In this document: positions 1 to 9,002 of the stretch, one piece after another
Position numbering within the stretch: the stretch's first letter is position 1
Layout of the letters: every line of letters starts with the position of its first letter
Origin: Acinetobacter bereziniae LMG 1003 = CIP 70.12
Lineage (GTDB): Bacteria > Pseudomonadota > Gammaproteobacteria > Pseudomonadales > Moraxellaceae
Reading direction: 5' to 3'
DNA: 64,000 nucleotides
Assembly: GCF_000368925.1 (NCBI RefSeq)
Contig: NZ_KB849756.1
Span: 89,589-153,588, forward strand
Position numbers and translations under genes: made by a program
The notes under the pieces: generated by a model
What the model saw: the letters and a program-made list of their open reading frames with translations, nothing else
Databases searched by the model: none
What the model was told of the DNA's origin: nothing

Positions 1-84
1 TGTCCAACGTGGAATCTGTACACAATGATTAAGCATTGCTTGAGCTTGTTGTTTTGAAATTTGATTAAATTCATTTAAATTCAC
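1..84 (-). CDS. uraD: OHCU decarboxylase, N-terminal fragment (runs off the left edge)
   Basis: Only the first 28 codons lie in the window. They read from a GTG at 84, preceded by AGG about 8 bases upstream, and give a start rich in Asn/Gln followed by an ending 'IPRWT' that resembles the beginning of 2-oxo-4-hydroxy-4-carboxy-5-ureidoimidazoline decarboxylases, which convert OHCU to S-allantoin in urate breakdown. The neighbouring allantoinase on the same strand supports this. The GTG start is chosen because the nearby ATG at 74 is in another frame that does not give this match. The fragment is short, so the call rests largely on context. Confidence 0.6.
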   Translation of the reverse strand, partial: MNLNEFNQISKQQAQAMLNHCVQIPRWT

Positions 85-150
85 AAGTTATACCTATCAT
101 TCAAAATGACTAAAGACTGAAGCGCTTTTTTAAAGCTTTTCTGCTCATTT

Positions 151-1134
151 TTAACATTGCGTTGATGCCTCTTGCGCTGGATGATATTTAAACCAATGTT
201 CTGCAATATCTCCACGCCGACATACCCAAACATTGTCATGTGACTGAACATAATCCAAAAAACGTTGGAGTGCTTTAAAACGTCCCGGGCGCCCTAATAT
301 ACGACAGTGCATGCCAATCGAAAGCATTTTTGGCGCTGTTTCGCCTTCCGTATAAAGCACATCAAAAGCATCTTTAAGATATTGATAAAACTGTTCTCCG
401 CTATTAAAACCTGCTGGTGCACAGAATTTCATATCATTACTTTCTAAGGTATAAGGAATAATTAAATGAGGTCGGCTTTCACCATGTGCATTGGTTAAAT
501 TTGTCCAAAATGGCAAATCATCACCATAGTAATCACAATCATATTTAATCTGAGGAAATTCTGCCAATAATTGCCGTGTGTTGGGGCTATCTCGACCTGT
601 ATACCAACCGATTGGGGCTTGTCCAAATAATGCTTCAAGCACACTGATCGCTTGATCCATATGTTGACGTTCTGTGTCTATATCGACATTTTGGTAGTTG
701 AGCCATCGTTGACCATGTGAAACCACATCATAATTGGCATTTTTAATTGCATTGACGATATAGGGATTGCGCGCCAATGCCATCCCGACTCCAAATATGG
801 TCATGGGTAACTTTCGTTTTTGAAATTCATGATGAATGCGCCAAAAACCTGCCCGAGAACCATACTCGTACATTGAATCCATAGACATATGTTTATCTGG
901 GAAGCTTGCAGCACCGACAATATCGGATAAAAATTGCTCAGAACCAATATCACCGTGTTCAATATGATTCTCAGCGCCTTCTTCGTAGTTCAGGACAAAC
1001 TGTACTGCCAGTCGAGCTTGGTTGGGCCATTCCACTTTAGGAACTGAACCGTGATAACCAATCAAATCCCGTGAATAAGAAGCATTTTGAATTTGATCAA
1101 TAAGTGCTTGACCACGTAAATAAGTTTTACTCAC
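151..1134 (-). CDS. puuE: PuuE-type allantoinase / polysaccharide-deacetylase-fold amidohydrolase
   Basis: A 327-residue protein of the polysaccharide deacetylase (NodB-fold) superfamily, in the subgroup of cofactor-poor allantoinases that open the allantoin ring to allantoate. The family start (YLRGQALIDQI, then DLIGYHG) is clear, and the motif SHGQRW, the segment with FVLNYEEG and the GMHCRILGRPGR region near residue 275 are typical. Translation probably begins at a GTG at 1134 behind GGCGG. It lies just downstream of the uraD fragment on the same strand, so the two likely act in succession in purine nitrogen salvage. The family includes general deacetylases, but length and motifs favour PuuE. 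Confidence 0.85.
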   Translation of the reverse strand: MSKTYLRGQALIDQIQNASYSRDLIGYHGSVPKVEWPNQARLAVQFVLNYEEGAENHIEHGDIGSEQFLSDIVGAASFPDKHMSMDSMYEYGSRAGFWRIHHEFQKRKLPMTIFGVGMALARNPYIVNAIKNANYDVVSHGQRWLNYQNVDIDTERQHMDQAISVLEALFGQAPIGWYTGRDSPNTRQLLAEFPQIKYDCDYYGDDLPFWTNLTNAHGESRPHLIIPYTLESNDMKFCAPAGFNSGEQFYQYLKDAFDVLYTEGETAPKMLSIGMHCRILGRPGRFKALQRFLDYVQSHDNVWVCRRGDIAEHWFKYHPAQEASTQC

Positions 1135-1214
1135 TCAAACCGCCTTTAAACTTTTCAATCATCATTTTTTAGTGTGAATGATTAAGCAGTTTTTATGCCA
1201 ATTTCCGTGATGCG

Positions 1215-2270
1215 CTATTGCATGGGTTGAGAACTTAACTGCAAATGCTTTTTATCTCCACTAAAAATATATTGGTGTTTCCCAATTTGAAAACTGTAAT
1301 TGCTCTGCTGATTTTTACCCAATTGATTCGGTACAATTTTTGAGTTATTTTCAGTAAATGCTTTGACTAAAAATTGATAAATTTTCTCAGTCATTTCTGG
1401 ATCTAATAATTTATTCACGATTCTATTTTGAAGATATTGATCTAAGCGCTGAGTAAAAATTTCAATTAAATCTTTATCACTTGAATTAAAAATAGTTTTA
1501 AATTCATTCAATGTAGCAACATGCTTATCGAGTATTTTTAATCCTGTTGTTTGTATGGCATTCACTTCAAATTGATCTGTACGCTCAAAAACTGCATTTA
1601 GGCTTTTTTTAGCATCTGTAAAATTTGGATCCTGATCAGAATATTGCCGATAAATCTCGTCAAAAAGCTGCTGATATTTATATGAAATCGAAGCATAATC
1701 AGACAATCTAAAATATTGCTTTTGATTTAAATACACTAAATCATCTGAACATTTCTTTCCACATTGTGCTTTCTGTTGTTTGCTTATTGCACTTGTTTGG
1801 AGATACTGCTTATAAAAATGATCGGCATCATCAAGGTATTGTGGATTGTGCGTCCATTTGTATTTCACCAAACTTGCATCACCTGCGGCAAGATAAGTTT
1901 CATATCTCACCACTTTTCTATCCTTAGATAAGTCTTTCTCCCATAAATCACGATATTGGTTCAATATCTTAACGCCAGCAATGGTAAAGTCAGAAGCAGC
2001 TAAGGCACAATTTTTATTGTCTAGATAACCTAAAAAATCAGAAACAAAAATAACATCCATCTGATAAACATCTATTTTTTCTGAATTATCACTTTTTAAA
2101 AATTCACCCAACACTTTAAGAGGCAAATAATCAATTCCCTTACATTGTGTTTGCAGTGGTTGTGCAAGTTGAGTTAAATCCGCCTTTAAGGTCACAATAT
2201 CTGCATATGTGGACAGCGATATACTCCCCAGTAATCCCAATAAAGCTATTTTTCTCATCATAGATTTCAT
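1215..2270 (-). CDS. exported protein of unknown function
   Basis: A 351-residue protein with a clear Sec signal peptide (basic MMRK start, hydrophobic core LALL-like, likely cleavage after STYA near residue 23). The mature part is lysine- and glutamine-rich, mostly helical by composition, and holds a CGKKC pair near residue 169 plus two further cysteines near 43 and 88, compatible with disulfides in the periplasm. I do not recognise a domain. The start at 2270 has AGAAG a few bases upstream. It precedes the histidine phosphatase gene by 17 bases going left to right, but in transcription order it follows it, so the two may share a transcript. Confidence 0.7.
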   Translation of the reverse strand: MKSMMRKIALLGLLGSISLSTYADIVTLKADLTQLAQPLQTQCKGIDYLPLKVLGEFLKSDNSEKIDVYQMDVIFVSDFLGYLDNKNCALAASDFTIAGVKILNQYRDLWEKDLSKDRKVVRYETYLAAGDASLVKYKWTHNPQYLDDADHFYKQYLQTSAISKQQKAQCGKKCSDDLVYLNQKQYFRLSDYASISYKYQQLFDEIYRQYSDQDPNFTDAKKSLNAVFERTDQFEVNAIQTTGLKILDKHVATLNEFKTIFNSSDKDLIEIFTQRLDQYLQNRIVNKLLDPEMTEKIYQFLVKAFTENNSKIVPNQLGKNQQSNYSFQIGKHQYIFSGDKKHLQLSSQPMQ

Positions 2271-2287
2271 GATGTTCTTCTCATGTT

Positions 2288-2869
2288 TTATTTGTAAATA
2301 AAAAACTCAGCATTGCCTAATTGATTATTGAGTAAATCATAGCGAAATTCACGCATCAATGTTGAGCTCAATGCTTGCTTCTGTGCCATCATGATTTTTA
2401 ATAGTTGTAGAAACTGACCGTGACTAAAGACCAGCAAATGTTGATCGGTGTAAAACGATTTAAGTGCATCTAAATGTTGCATAAAATCTGTCACGCGGTG
2501 ATAAAAATTGGCAAAAGATTCAGCATCATCACTTGTGATTAGATTGACATCGGCACGACTCCAATAGTCGTCTACCCATGGTTTACGTTCTTCTAAAGTG
2601 GTATTTCTACAACGTCGATCTGATAAATATGAAAATTCTTGAATATTCAAAACTTCAGGCGTAATTTGATCCCGAAGTAAAACAGGTTCGGCAGTCAGTC
2701 GTGTTCGCAAAAAAGGTGAAATATAGATTTGCTTGGCTTTTGGCAGAGTATTCGCCAGATTTTGAGCCTGTTGATGTCCATATTCTGTCAAAGGAATACT
2801 GGCATGCGATTCTACTCTTCCATTAACGTTTCCTAAGCTTTGCGCATGGCGAATTAAATAAATACTCAT
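2288..2869 (-). CDS. histidine phosphatase family protein
   Basis: A 193-residue protein with the phosphoglycerate-mutase-like signature: LIRHAQS at residues 5-11 (the phospho-accepting His and the RHA variant of RHG), PLTEYGHQQA near 27, SPFLRTRLTAEP near 51, and FSHGQFLQLL near 148 with the second catalytic His. Such enzymes remove phosphate from small molecules or proteins; the substrate cannot be read from sequence. Length is usual for a stand-alone member. It lies directly upstream of the exported protein on the same strand with a 17-base gap. Confidence 0.85.
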   Translation of the reverse strand: MSIYLIRHAQSLGNVNGRVESHASIPLTEYGHQQAQNLANTLPKAKQIYISPFLRTRLTAEPVLLRDQITPEVLNIQEFSYLSDRRCRNTTLEERKPWVDDYWSRADVNLITSDDAESFANFYHRVTDFMQHLDALKSFYTDQHLLVFSHGQFLQLLKIMMAQKQALSSTLMREFRYDLLNNQLGNAEFFIYK

Positions 2870-2950
2870 TTAAACTTTGCTCTACTTTGTTTTATTATAA
2901 AAAGTACTTCATATTTTTTTGATGTTCAGCATTTAAGCAAAAACATGCAA

Positions 2951-3544
2951 TCAATGTTTTAAAAATAACGCTTTCTCGACCGCTCTACGGTTGACTAAAC
3001 CTTGTACAGTTTTTCCACCTGCTTTAATCCATACATCGAATTGCTGAGCTGCAGCAATATAATCCAATGTATTTAGTCGCTTCAATAAGGTCGAATTTTG
3101 AAAAGCATTGATTCCAATGTTATACGCCAATGATACCAATGCATCAAATTGATTTTGACTCAATGGCACTTGAACAGCACGACTCACGGCTTGTTCAAAA
3201 CGTTTCAGGTCAAATTGCATATAACTTTTAGCTTGTTCAATGCTACATTGATCACCATATTGAACAGCTTTTCCATTCGGATAACGGGTTGTGCCATAAC
3301 CAATTGTAATTACACCGACTCCATCATCATAAGCTTTCAACTTTAAGCCCTCAAAGCTACAAATCAAATCAATACCTTTGGAACTTATCCGAGTGATTTT
3401 ATCTTGGGCAAAACCAATGATATTGTTATCAGAGTCAATAGCGATACCGATATTTGAATTAGAGTAATCGGTCTTAGGTTTATTCGATTTATGCTGCGTT
3501 TTGTTAAATAAGACTTGAAACCATTTGGACCAAAAGTGAGACAT
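2951..3544 (-). CDS. GH24 phage-type lysozyme (muramidase)
   Basis: A 197-residue protein whose residues 55-197 form a T4-type lysozyme domain. The catalytic set Glu65, Asp74 and Thr80 keeps the T4 spacing (E-x8-D-x5-T) in SFEGLKLKAYDDGVGVITIGYG-like sequence, and the family motif LVSLAYNIG is near 132. The first ~50 residues are an extra basic, low-complexity segment without a convincing signal peptide. The protein probably cleaves peptidoglycan. No holin, spanin or other phage gene lies beside it, so it is either a domesticated lysozyme or an orphan of a lost prophage. A second ATG further left is possible, but the track from 3544 is uninterrupted. Confidence 0.85.
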   Translation of the reverse strand: MSHFWSKWFQVLFNKTQHKSNKPKTDYSNSNIGIAIDSDNNIIGFAQDKITRISSKGIDLICSFEGLKLKAYDDGVGVITIGYGTTRYPNGKAVQYGDQCSIEQAKSYMQFDLKRFEQAVSRAVQVPLSQNQFDALVSLAYNIGINAFQNSTLLKRLNTLDYIAAAQQFDVWIKAGGKTVQGLVNRRAVEKALFLKH

Positions 3545-3636
3545 GGAGAAGACTCTGAAAATTGATGAGACATAGCTTTGGTCTACATTCTATACAGAGC
3601 TTTGTGCTGAAATATAGTGGTGTTTGTCATGTTTTT

Positions 3637-3670
3637 TTAAAACTCCTTTTTGACTAAAAAGGAGTTTTAA
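3637..3670. terminator. bidirectional hairpin at the end of the urease operon
   Basis: Two 15-base arms form a perfect inverted repeat around a 4-base loop, with A- and T-rich outer arms. It lies 19 bases past the ureC stop and between ureC and the lysozyme gene, the expected place for the operon's terminator. Confidence 0.7.
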
Positions 3671-3688
3671 GCTTTTTACCCATAATGA

Positions 3689-5389
3689 TTAAAACAGAAA
3701 ATAACGCTGTGCCATCGGTAAAACTTCAGCAGGCTCACAAGTCAAATGAACTCCGTCTGCACGAACTTCATAAGTTTCAGGGTGTACATCCATGACAGGA
3801 CAATAACAATTATGTTTCATGTCATTTTTACTGATATTTCGGGTATTTTTACAGGGAGAAATCAGCTTTTTCAGTTGCAACTTTTCTGCAACACCCTGAT
3901 CAATCGCAACCTGAGATAGGAAAGTAATACAGGTATTATGAACACCTCTTGGATATGCGCCAAACATCGGACGATAATGAACGGGCTGTGGCGTAGGAAT
4001 TGAAGCATTAATATCGCCCATTGGCGCAGCAGCAATCATTCCACCTTTAATAATCATCGATGGTTTAACCCCAAAAAATGCAGGTTTCCACAACACTAAA
4101 TCTGCCAACTTTCCTTCTTCAACTGAACCTACCTCATGGCTTAAACCATGAGTAATCGCAGGGTTGATGGTATATTTTGCAATATAGCGCTTTACACGAT
4201 TGTTATCGTGATATTGATTATCACCCTCCAATGGTCCACGTTGTACTTTCATTTTATGCGCGGTTTGCCATGTTCTTAAAATCACTTCCCCCACACGTCC
4301 CATCGCCTGTGAATCCGATGACATCATCGAGATAGCACCGAGATCTTGCAAAATATCTTCTGCGGCAATTGTTTCCCGACGAATACGGCTTTCTGCAAAA
4401 GCGACATCTTCAGCAATTGCTGGATCTAAATGATGACAGACCATCAGCATATCTAAATGCTCATCAATGGTATTGATTGTATAAGGTCGTGTTGGGTTAG
4501 TAGAAGATGGCAAAACATTCGCTTGCCCAATGGCTTTTAAAATATCAGGTGCATGTCCACCACCTGCACCTTCTGTATGATACGTGTGGATTGTACGATT
4601 TTTAAAAGCGGCTAATGTTTCTTCAAGAAAACCACCTTCATTTAAAGTATCGGTATGAATCGCAACTTGTACATCATACTCATCTGCGACAGTTAGGCAA
4701 TTATCAATTGCAGCTGGTGTAGAACCCCAGTCTTCATGAAGTTTCAGCCCAACCACACCGGCTTGAATCTGTTCTGCAATGGGTGCAGGCTGACTCAAAT
4801 TCCCCTTGCCTAATAAACCGATATTCATAGGCAAGTCATCTATCGCTTGTAACATCGTCGCAATATGCCACGGACCTGGGGTTACAGTTGTGGCTGAAGT
4901 TCCTGCTGCGGGACCTGTACCACCGCCAATCATTGTAGTCGTTCCCGACATCAATGCTGTTTCGACTTGCTGCGGACAAATCCAGTGGATATGTGTGTCT
5001 ATTCCCCCTGCTGTTAATATTTGCCCTTCACCCGCAATAACTTCAGTTGCCGCACCTAGTGGAATGATAATATCTGGCTGAATATCAGGATTACCTGCTT
5101 TGCCTATCTTCCAGATTCTACCATTTTTTAAGCCAACATCTGCTTTGATAATTCCCCACCAATCGACAATCAAAGCATTGGTAATCACGGTATCAGCAAC
5201 CTGATCTGCCAACAGTTGTGACTGCCCCATACCATCACGAATGACTTTACCACCACCAAATTTAACCTCTTCACCATAGGTGGTTAGGTCCTGTTCAACT
5301 TCAATAAATAGCTCAGTGTCTGCTAATCGAACACGATCTCCTACTGTAGGACCAAACATTTCAGCATATGCGCGACGTGACATTTTCAT
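3689..5389 (-). CDS. ureC: urease subunit alpha
   Basis: The catalytic subunit of nickel urease, which hydrolyses urea to ammonia and carbamate in the cytoplasm. At 566 residues it matches the family length. All active-site residues are present, one lower than in Klebsiella numbering: His133 and His135 (THIHW), carbamylated Lys216 and His218 (GLKLHED), His245, His271, the flap Cys318-His319 (MVCHHLDP) and Asp359 (SSDSQ). Its ATG overlaps the last base of the ureB stop codon (TAATG), so it is translationally coupled to ureB. It is the last gene of the operon and is followed by a strong hairpin. Confidence 0.98.
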   Translation of the reverse strand: MKMSRRAYAEMFGPTVGDRVRLADTELFIEVEQDLTTYGEEVKFGGGKVIRDGMGQSQLLADQVADTVITNALIVDWWGIIKADVGLKNGRIWKIGKAGNPDIQPDIIIPLGAATEVIAGEGQILTAGGIDTHIHWICPQQVETALMSGTTTMIGGGTGPAAGTSATTVTPGPWHIATMLQAIDDLPMNIGLLGKGNLSQPAPIAEQIQAGVVGLKLHEDWGSTPAAIDNCLTVADEYDVQVAIHTDTLNEGGFLEETLAAFKNRTIHTYHTEGAGGGHAPDILKAIGQANVLPSSTNPTRPYTINTIDEHLDMLMVCHHLDPAIAEDVAFAESRIRRETIAAEDILQDLGAISMMSSDSQAMGRVGEVILRTWQTAHKMKVQRGPLEGDNQYHDNNRVKRYIAKYTINPAITHGLSHEVGSVEEGKLADLVLWKPAFFGVKPSMIIKGGMIAAAPMGDINASIPTPQPVHYRPMFGAYPRGVHNTCITFLSQVAIDQGVAEKLQLKKLISPCKNTRNISKNDMKHNCYCPVMDVHPETYEVRADGVHLTCEPAEVLPMAQRYFLF

Positions 5390-5712
5390 TATTCATTATC
5401 CTGTTGGTCTAATTTGCCCATGACGCGACCTGCAAAGCCATATACTTCACGTTTACCTGCAAGTGCAACGATTTCTACATCACGACTTTGCCCCGGTTCA
5501 AAGCGTACTGCCGTGCCTGCGGCAATATTCAAACGAAAGCCTTTGGCACGCTCTCGATCAAATTGCAAAGCATCATTGGCTTCATAAAAATGAAAATGCG
5601 AACCGACTTGAATCGGGCGATCGCCTAGATTTGCTACACTTATTTTTAAGACTTCTCGTCCAACATTCATTTCAATATCACTATCAGGCGTGATCATTTC
5701 ACCGGGTATCAT
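5389..5712 (-). CDS. ureB: urease subunit beta
   Basis: A 107-residue subunit starting MIPGEM, with the typical VGSHFHFYEAN segment at residues 36-46 and the RFEPGQSRDVEIVALAG region. It forms the (UreABC)3 trimer with UreA and UreC. The separate ureA and ureB genes mark the ordinary bacterial three-subunit form rather than the Helicobacter fusion. It lies 29 bases after ureA and overlaps the ureC start by one base. Confidence 0.97.
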   Translation of the reverse strand: MIPGEMITPDSDIEMNVGREVLKISVANLGDRPIQVGSHFHFYEANDALQFDRERAKGFRLNIAAGTAVRFEPGQSRDVEIVALAGKREVYGFAGRVMGKLDQQDNE

Positions 5713-5741
5713 CGTCTTGCTCCCAAATTTAGAATTTTATT

Positions 5742-6044
5742 TTATTCAATCGGTTGATGAACGGTGACTAACTTTGAGCCATCTGGAAAAGTTGCTTCAA
5801 CCTGTACTTCAGCAATCATCTCTGCCACACCATCCATCACGTCTTCGCGACTGAGTAATGTCGTACCATAGTGCATCAGTTCGCTGACCGTCATGCCATC
5901 ACGTGCCCCTTCAAGCAATGCTGCGGAAATAAAAGCAATCGATTCTGGGTAGTTCAGTTTTAATCCACGTGCTTTACGTCGTTCTGCAACCAAACCAGCG
6001 GTAAAAATCAGAAGTTTGTCTTTTTCTGTAGGGTTGAGTTCCAT
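5742..6044 (-). CDS. ureA: urease subunit gamma
   Basis: A 100-residue subunit, the usual length, starting MELNPTEKDKLLIF and carrying AERRKARGLKLNYPE, ARDG and the final VTVHQPI. It is the smallest structural subunit of the urease trimer. It lies 73 bases downstream of ureD; that gap holds an inverted repeat (TTGTTG...CAACAA) but no evident terminator, so read-through from ureD is likely. Confidence 0.97.
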   Translation of the reverse strand: MELNPTEKDKLLIFTAGLVAERRKARGLKLNYPESIAFISAALLEGARDGMTVSELMHYGTTLLSREDVMDGVAEMIAEVQVEATFPDGSKLVTVHQPIE

Positions 6045-6117
6045 GATTTATTCCTAGCTAATTCATTTGTTGTACATGCAATATCTATGCAACAATATTG
6101 AGTATGATTGAAAATTT

Positions 6118-6993
6118 TCACGTTCGCCAAATTCTTGGAAATTCCTCATCTAAATCAAACCAAAAACGTCTTAATTTGGCACGAATTGCAGCAAAAGCAT
6201 CATGACAATGTCGAACATCATCACCGAGATAACGAGCACAGACCACATCCCCCAGTAAGGTTAAAGTGACGGGCAGATTCATTCTCATGATCAATTCTCG
6301 GATTAAGTCGATGTGTTGATCCAAATAAAAACTCGAACGAAACTTTTCAGGGGCTACCGCCCAAAAACTCCCCATCACTGCATAATGATTCATTCCTAGA
6401 CTAGAACTTAACCAACGATCATCGCCTCTAAAATGCAATGTATCTGCGACCAATAATTGTTCATTGCGTTTCAGTTTAAATTGATTTTTATAAGCACCTG
6501 TTTGAAATTTTTCTTCACGTGCCTGTCGCCCAATCACCAACATATCCCAACCAATGAAACTCGCCCGTGAATCAAGTTGAATAATGGTTTCTGAGCGCGC
6601 ATTCGCACCATCAAACAACATGGTTTCTTGTGGCAACCATTCAAAAACTGCATCATTTTCTACGTGGATAAAAATATGTTGGAATGCCTGTTTGGCATTG
6701 GTTCGGTACCATTTCCCTGCGCCCGGCGTAGTGACCAATGCATGTGCGGAAGCACCCACATGAATATCAAAGGTTAAATGATCTCCGCCTGCAATACCCG
6801 CAGGCGGATGAACAATAATGGCATGACAAATTCCTGTTCTTTCTGGCCAAAGCATTTTTTGAACACGTACAGGACCATAATGCTTGCGATGACTCAGTAC
6901 GGTTCGATCAGCCTGTACCTTAAAGCCCAATTCTAATTTGGCATACCACAAAGAATCATGGCATGGTTGGGTAATTAAATTTGTCATGACCAT
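6118..6993 (-). CDS. ureD: urease accessory protein UreD
   Basis: The 291-residue scaffold that binds apo-urease and, with UreF and UreG, delivers nickel. Diagnostic segments are HPPAGIAGGDHL near residue 61, TTPGAGKWYR near 90, and WLPQETMLFDGA near 123. Two ATGs (6993 and 6987) are possible and neither has a strong ribosome site. It sits between ureJ and ureA rather than far away from ureG, an order discussed in the findings. Confidence 0.95.
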   Translation of the reverse strand: MVMTNLITQPCHDSLWYAKLELGFKVQADRTVLSHRKHYGPVRVQKMLWPERTGICHAIIVHPPAGIAGGDHLTFDIHVGASAHALVTTPGAGKWYRTNAKQAFQHIFIHVENDAVFEWLPQETMLFDGANARSETIIQLDSRASFIGWDMLVIGRQAREEKFQTGAYKNQFKLKRNEQLLVADTLHFRGDDRWLSSSLGMNHYAVMGSFWAVAPEKFRSSFYLDQHIDLIRELIMRMNLPVTLTLLGDVVCARYLGDDVRHCHDAFAAIRAKLRRFWFDLDEEFPRIWRT

Positions 6994-7037
6994 TTATACA
7001 TTTTATACATCAAAGGCTTTTAAAGGTTTATTGAACA

Positions 7038-7604
7038 TCAAGCCAATCCAATCACAGCGACTAATGCTGCCAATGTGCCAATGATCTGCTTGCCATAAGG
7101 CACATATTTTTTAATCAATGCACCAATGCCTAATCCACCTGCATAAATCAGTGCCATTGCTGTGACCATACCCAAAACTAAAAGACTGGCATGACCAGAT
7201 TGACCTAATTCTGTGCCATGTGCGACTCCGTGAAAACTTGCCAATAACACAGCTGCAATCGGCAAGGCTTGATTGGATTTACTCCACAGCGCGATCGCCA
7301 ATAAAACCAAAGAAGCGATAATGCCATATTCAGCAACTGATGACGGAATTAGATCTTGACTGCCAATCATAAAGCCTCCGACCATTGCGATGGCAAGACC
7401 AATCAAACCAAATAATTTCCAACGCTGGTTCGCTGTCCACATCAACACGCCAAAAGCGATTGCCATCATCAAATGATCCAAACCTGTAAATGGGTGAATA
7501 AAACCAGCCCAAAAGCCTGTATGATGATCATGTCCAGGATGAGCCAAAGCAAAAACAGGGATATATGCGATCAGTGTAATCAAACTTTTTTGAATTAAAC
7601 GCAT
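7038..7604 (-). CDS. ureJ: HupE/UreJ family nickel transporter
   Basis: A 188-residue membrane protein with a signal-like first helix, six or so hydrophobic segments and the family's histidine motifs: AHPGHDHH after the first helix, HPFTGLDHLMMAIAFG near residue 37 and FHGVAHGTE near 125. HupE/UreJ proteins bring Ni2+ (or Co2+) into the cell. Position inside the urease operon, between ureG and ureD, points to nickel supply for urease. An AGGAG site precedes the ATG. Confidence 0.92.
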   Translation of the reverse strand: MRLIQKSLITLIAYIPVFALAHPGHDHHTGFWAGFIHPFTGLDHLMMAIAFGVLMWTANQRWKLFGLIGLAIAMVGGFMIGSQDLIPSSVAEYGIIASLVLLAIALWSKSNQALPIAAVLLASFHGVAHGTELGQSGHASLLVLGMVTAMALIYAGGLGIGALIKKYVPYGKQIIGTLAALVAVIGLA

Positions 7605-7655
7605 GTTAATTCTCCTTCAATTTTTATTAACTTTTTACAATATTTAATCTATGAA

Positions 7656-8270
7656 TTAAGCTTTAAATAAGCCCTGTTTTTCAATAAACTCAATGATTTG
7701 ATTTAAGCCATCTTGCGTTTTCATATTCGAAAATAAGAATGGTTTTTCACCCCGCATACGCTTTGCATCTTGATCCATGACGTCAAGATTCGCCCCAACC
7801 ATCGGTGCTAAATCTGTTTTATTAATAATCAATAAGTCTGATTTGGTTATTCCTGGTCCGCCTTTGCGCGGAATTTTCTCACCGCCTGCAACATCAATTA
7901 CATACAAGGTTAAATCTGATAATTCTGGGCTAAATGTAGCTGCTAAATTATCACCACCACTTTCAATAATAATCAGCTCCAGTCCATCAAACTTTTCACA
8001 TAGATCATCGATTGCCGCAAGATTAATGGAAGCATCTTCACGGATTGCAGTATGTGGGCAGCCCCCAGTTTCAACACCTACGATTCGGTCAGGCGACATG
8101 GCTTCATGACGTGTTAAAAAGTTGGAGTCTTCTTTGGTGTAGATATCATTGGTCACCACAGCCATATTATATTTGTTACGCAATGCTAAACAGAGATTTA
8201 AAGTTAAGGCTGTTTTTCCCGAGCCTACAGGTCCACCTATTCCGACACGCAAAGGGCTACGTTCTGTCAT
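7656..8270 (-). CDS. ureG: urease accessory GTPase UreG
   Basis: A 204-residue SIMIBI-class GTPase that powers nickel insertion into urease. It carries the P-loop GPVGSGKT (residues 13-20), the metal-binding GGCPHTAIRED with its CPH motif, ESGGDNLAATFSPEL and the guanine-specificity motif NKTD. It lies between ureF (upstream, 66-base gap) and ureJ (downstream). Confidence 0.97.
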   Translation of the reverse strand: MTERSPLRVGIGGPVGSGKTALTLNLCLALRNKYNMAVVTNDIYTKEDSNFLTRHEAMSPDRIVGVETGGCPHTAIREDASINLAAIDDLCEKFDGLELIIIESGGDNLAATFSPELSDLTLYVIDVAGGEKIPRKGGPGITKSDLLIINKTDLAPMVGANLDVMDQDAKRMRGEKPFLFSNMKTQDGLNQIIEFIEKQGLFKA

Positions 8271-8336
8271 GATTTTTCCTTTTTTTGTGTATGATACTGA
8301 GTTATCAAAAAGATACTTTAATCAGTATGTGTTTAA

Positions 8337-9002
8337 CTATGATCTAAATAATCGTGAATATTGCGTTTCATGCGACATACTTAACATCGCATAGTTAGGT
8401 AAAGCACTGCTCAATTCATCATCTTCAAGTTGTAATGCTCGTTCTATTGCTTGAGGAATTAAACTGTGTAGATGCCATAAAATTCTTTGTCCACTCATTT
8501 GTCCAAGTGGAACAGTCTTTACCGTTGCAAGAACTTGGTTTTCTAAAACAGTGAATGTGTAAGCGGTCAGTACATCATGCAAATTCAGTTTTAGACTGCC
8601 ACATAAATGTGCATAGACAGGGACAAAACCAAATTGCTTTTTCACTTCAACTTTTTGCAAAAGCACATCTCGAATCCATGCATTTAAGGAAAATGCCAAT
8701 TGCTGTGATTCAGCCAACAATTCTTTGGATTCACGGCTCGCTCGATAAAAATTCGCCCAAACTAAAAACTGTTCATCATTCGAATAGTGTTGCATCAAGC
8801 GTTTTAAAATTGGCAATTCAAAACGCACCAACAACATCTCTAACACTTCATTAAAATAAGCAATACTTGACACTTCATCATGAATTAAGCCTTGCTCAAT
8901 TGCACTTTCTACACCTTGCGAATAGCAATAGGTACCAATAGGCAAAGCTGTAGATGACAGCGTGAGTAAGCTGAGTAATTGCGTTGCATTAGTGATGGAC
9001 AT
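8337..9002 (-). CDS. ureF: urease accessory protein UreF
   Basis: A 221-residue helical protein that gates the UreD-UreG complex. The N-terminus contains the family pattern LSSTALPIGTYCYSQGVESAIEQG, and the middle has FVPVYAHLCG. Its start overlaps the ureE end by 14 bases, implying coupled translation. Length is normal for the family. Confidence 0.94.
   Translation of the reverse strand: MSITNATQLLSLLTLSSTALPIGTYCYSQGVESAIEQGLIHDEVSSIAYFNEVLEMLLVRFELPILKRLMQHYSNDEQFLVWANFYRASRESKELLAESQQLAFSLNAWIRDVLLQKVEVKKQFGFVPVYAHLCGSLKLNLHDVLTAYTFTVLENQVLATVKTVPLGQMSGQRILWHLHSLIPQAIERALQLEDDELSSALPNYAMLSMSHETQYSRLFRS

Noticed and set aside
2951..3544. Lysozyme gene as part of an intact prophage
   Set aside because: No holin, structural or integrase gene adjacent; flanks are chromosomal genes.
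4806..5081. Plus-strand frames opposite ureC, aroC, ureG and other conserved genes
   Set aside because: Antisense shadows of strongly conserved coding regions, without independent start signals.
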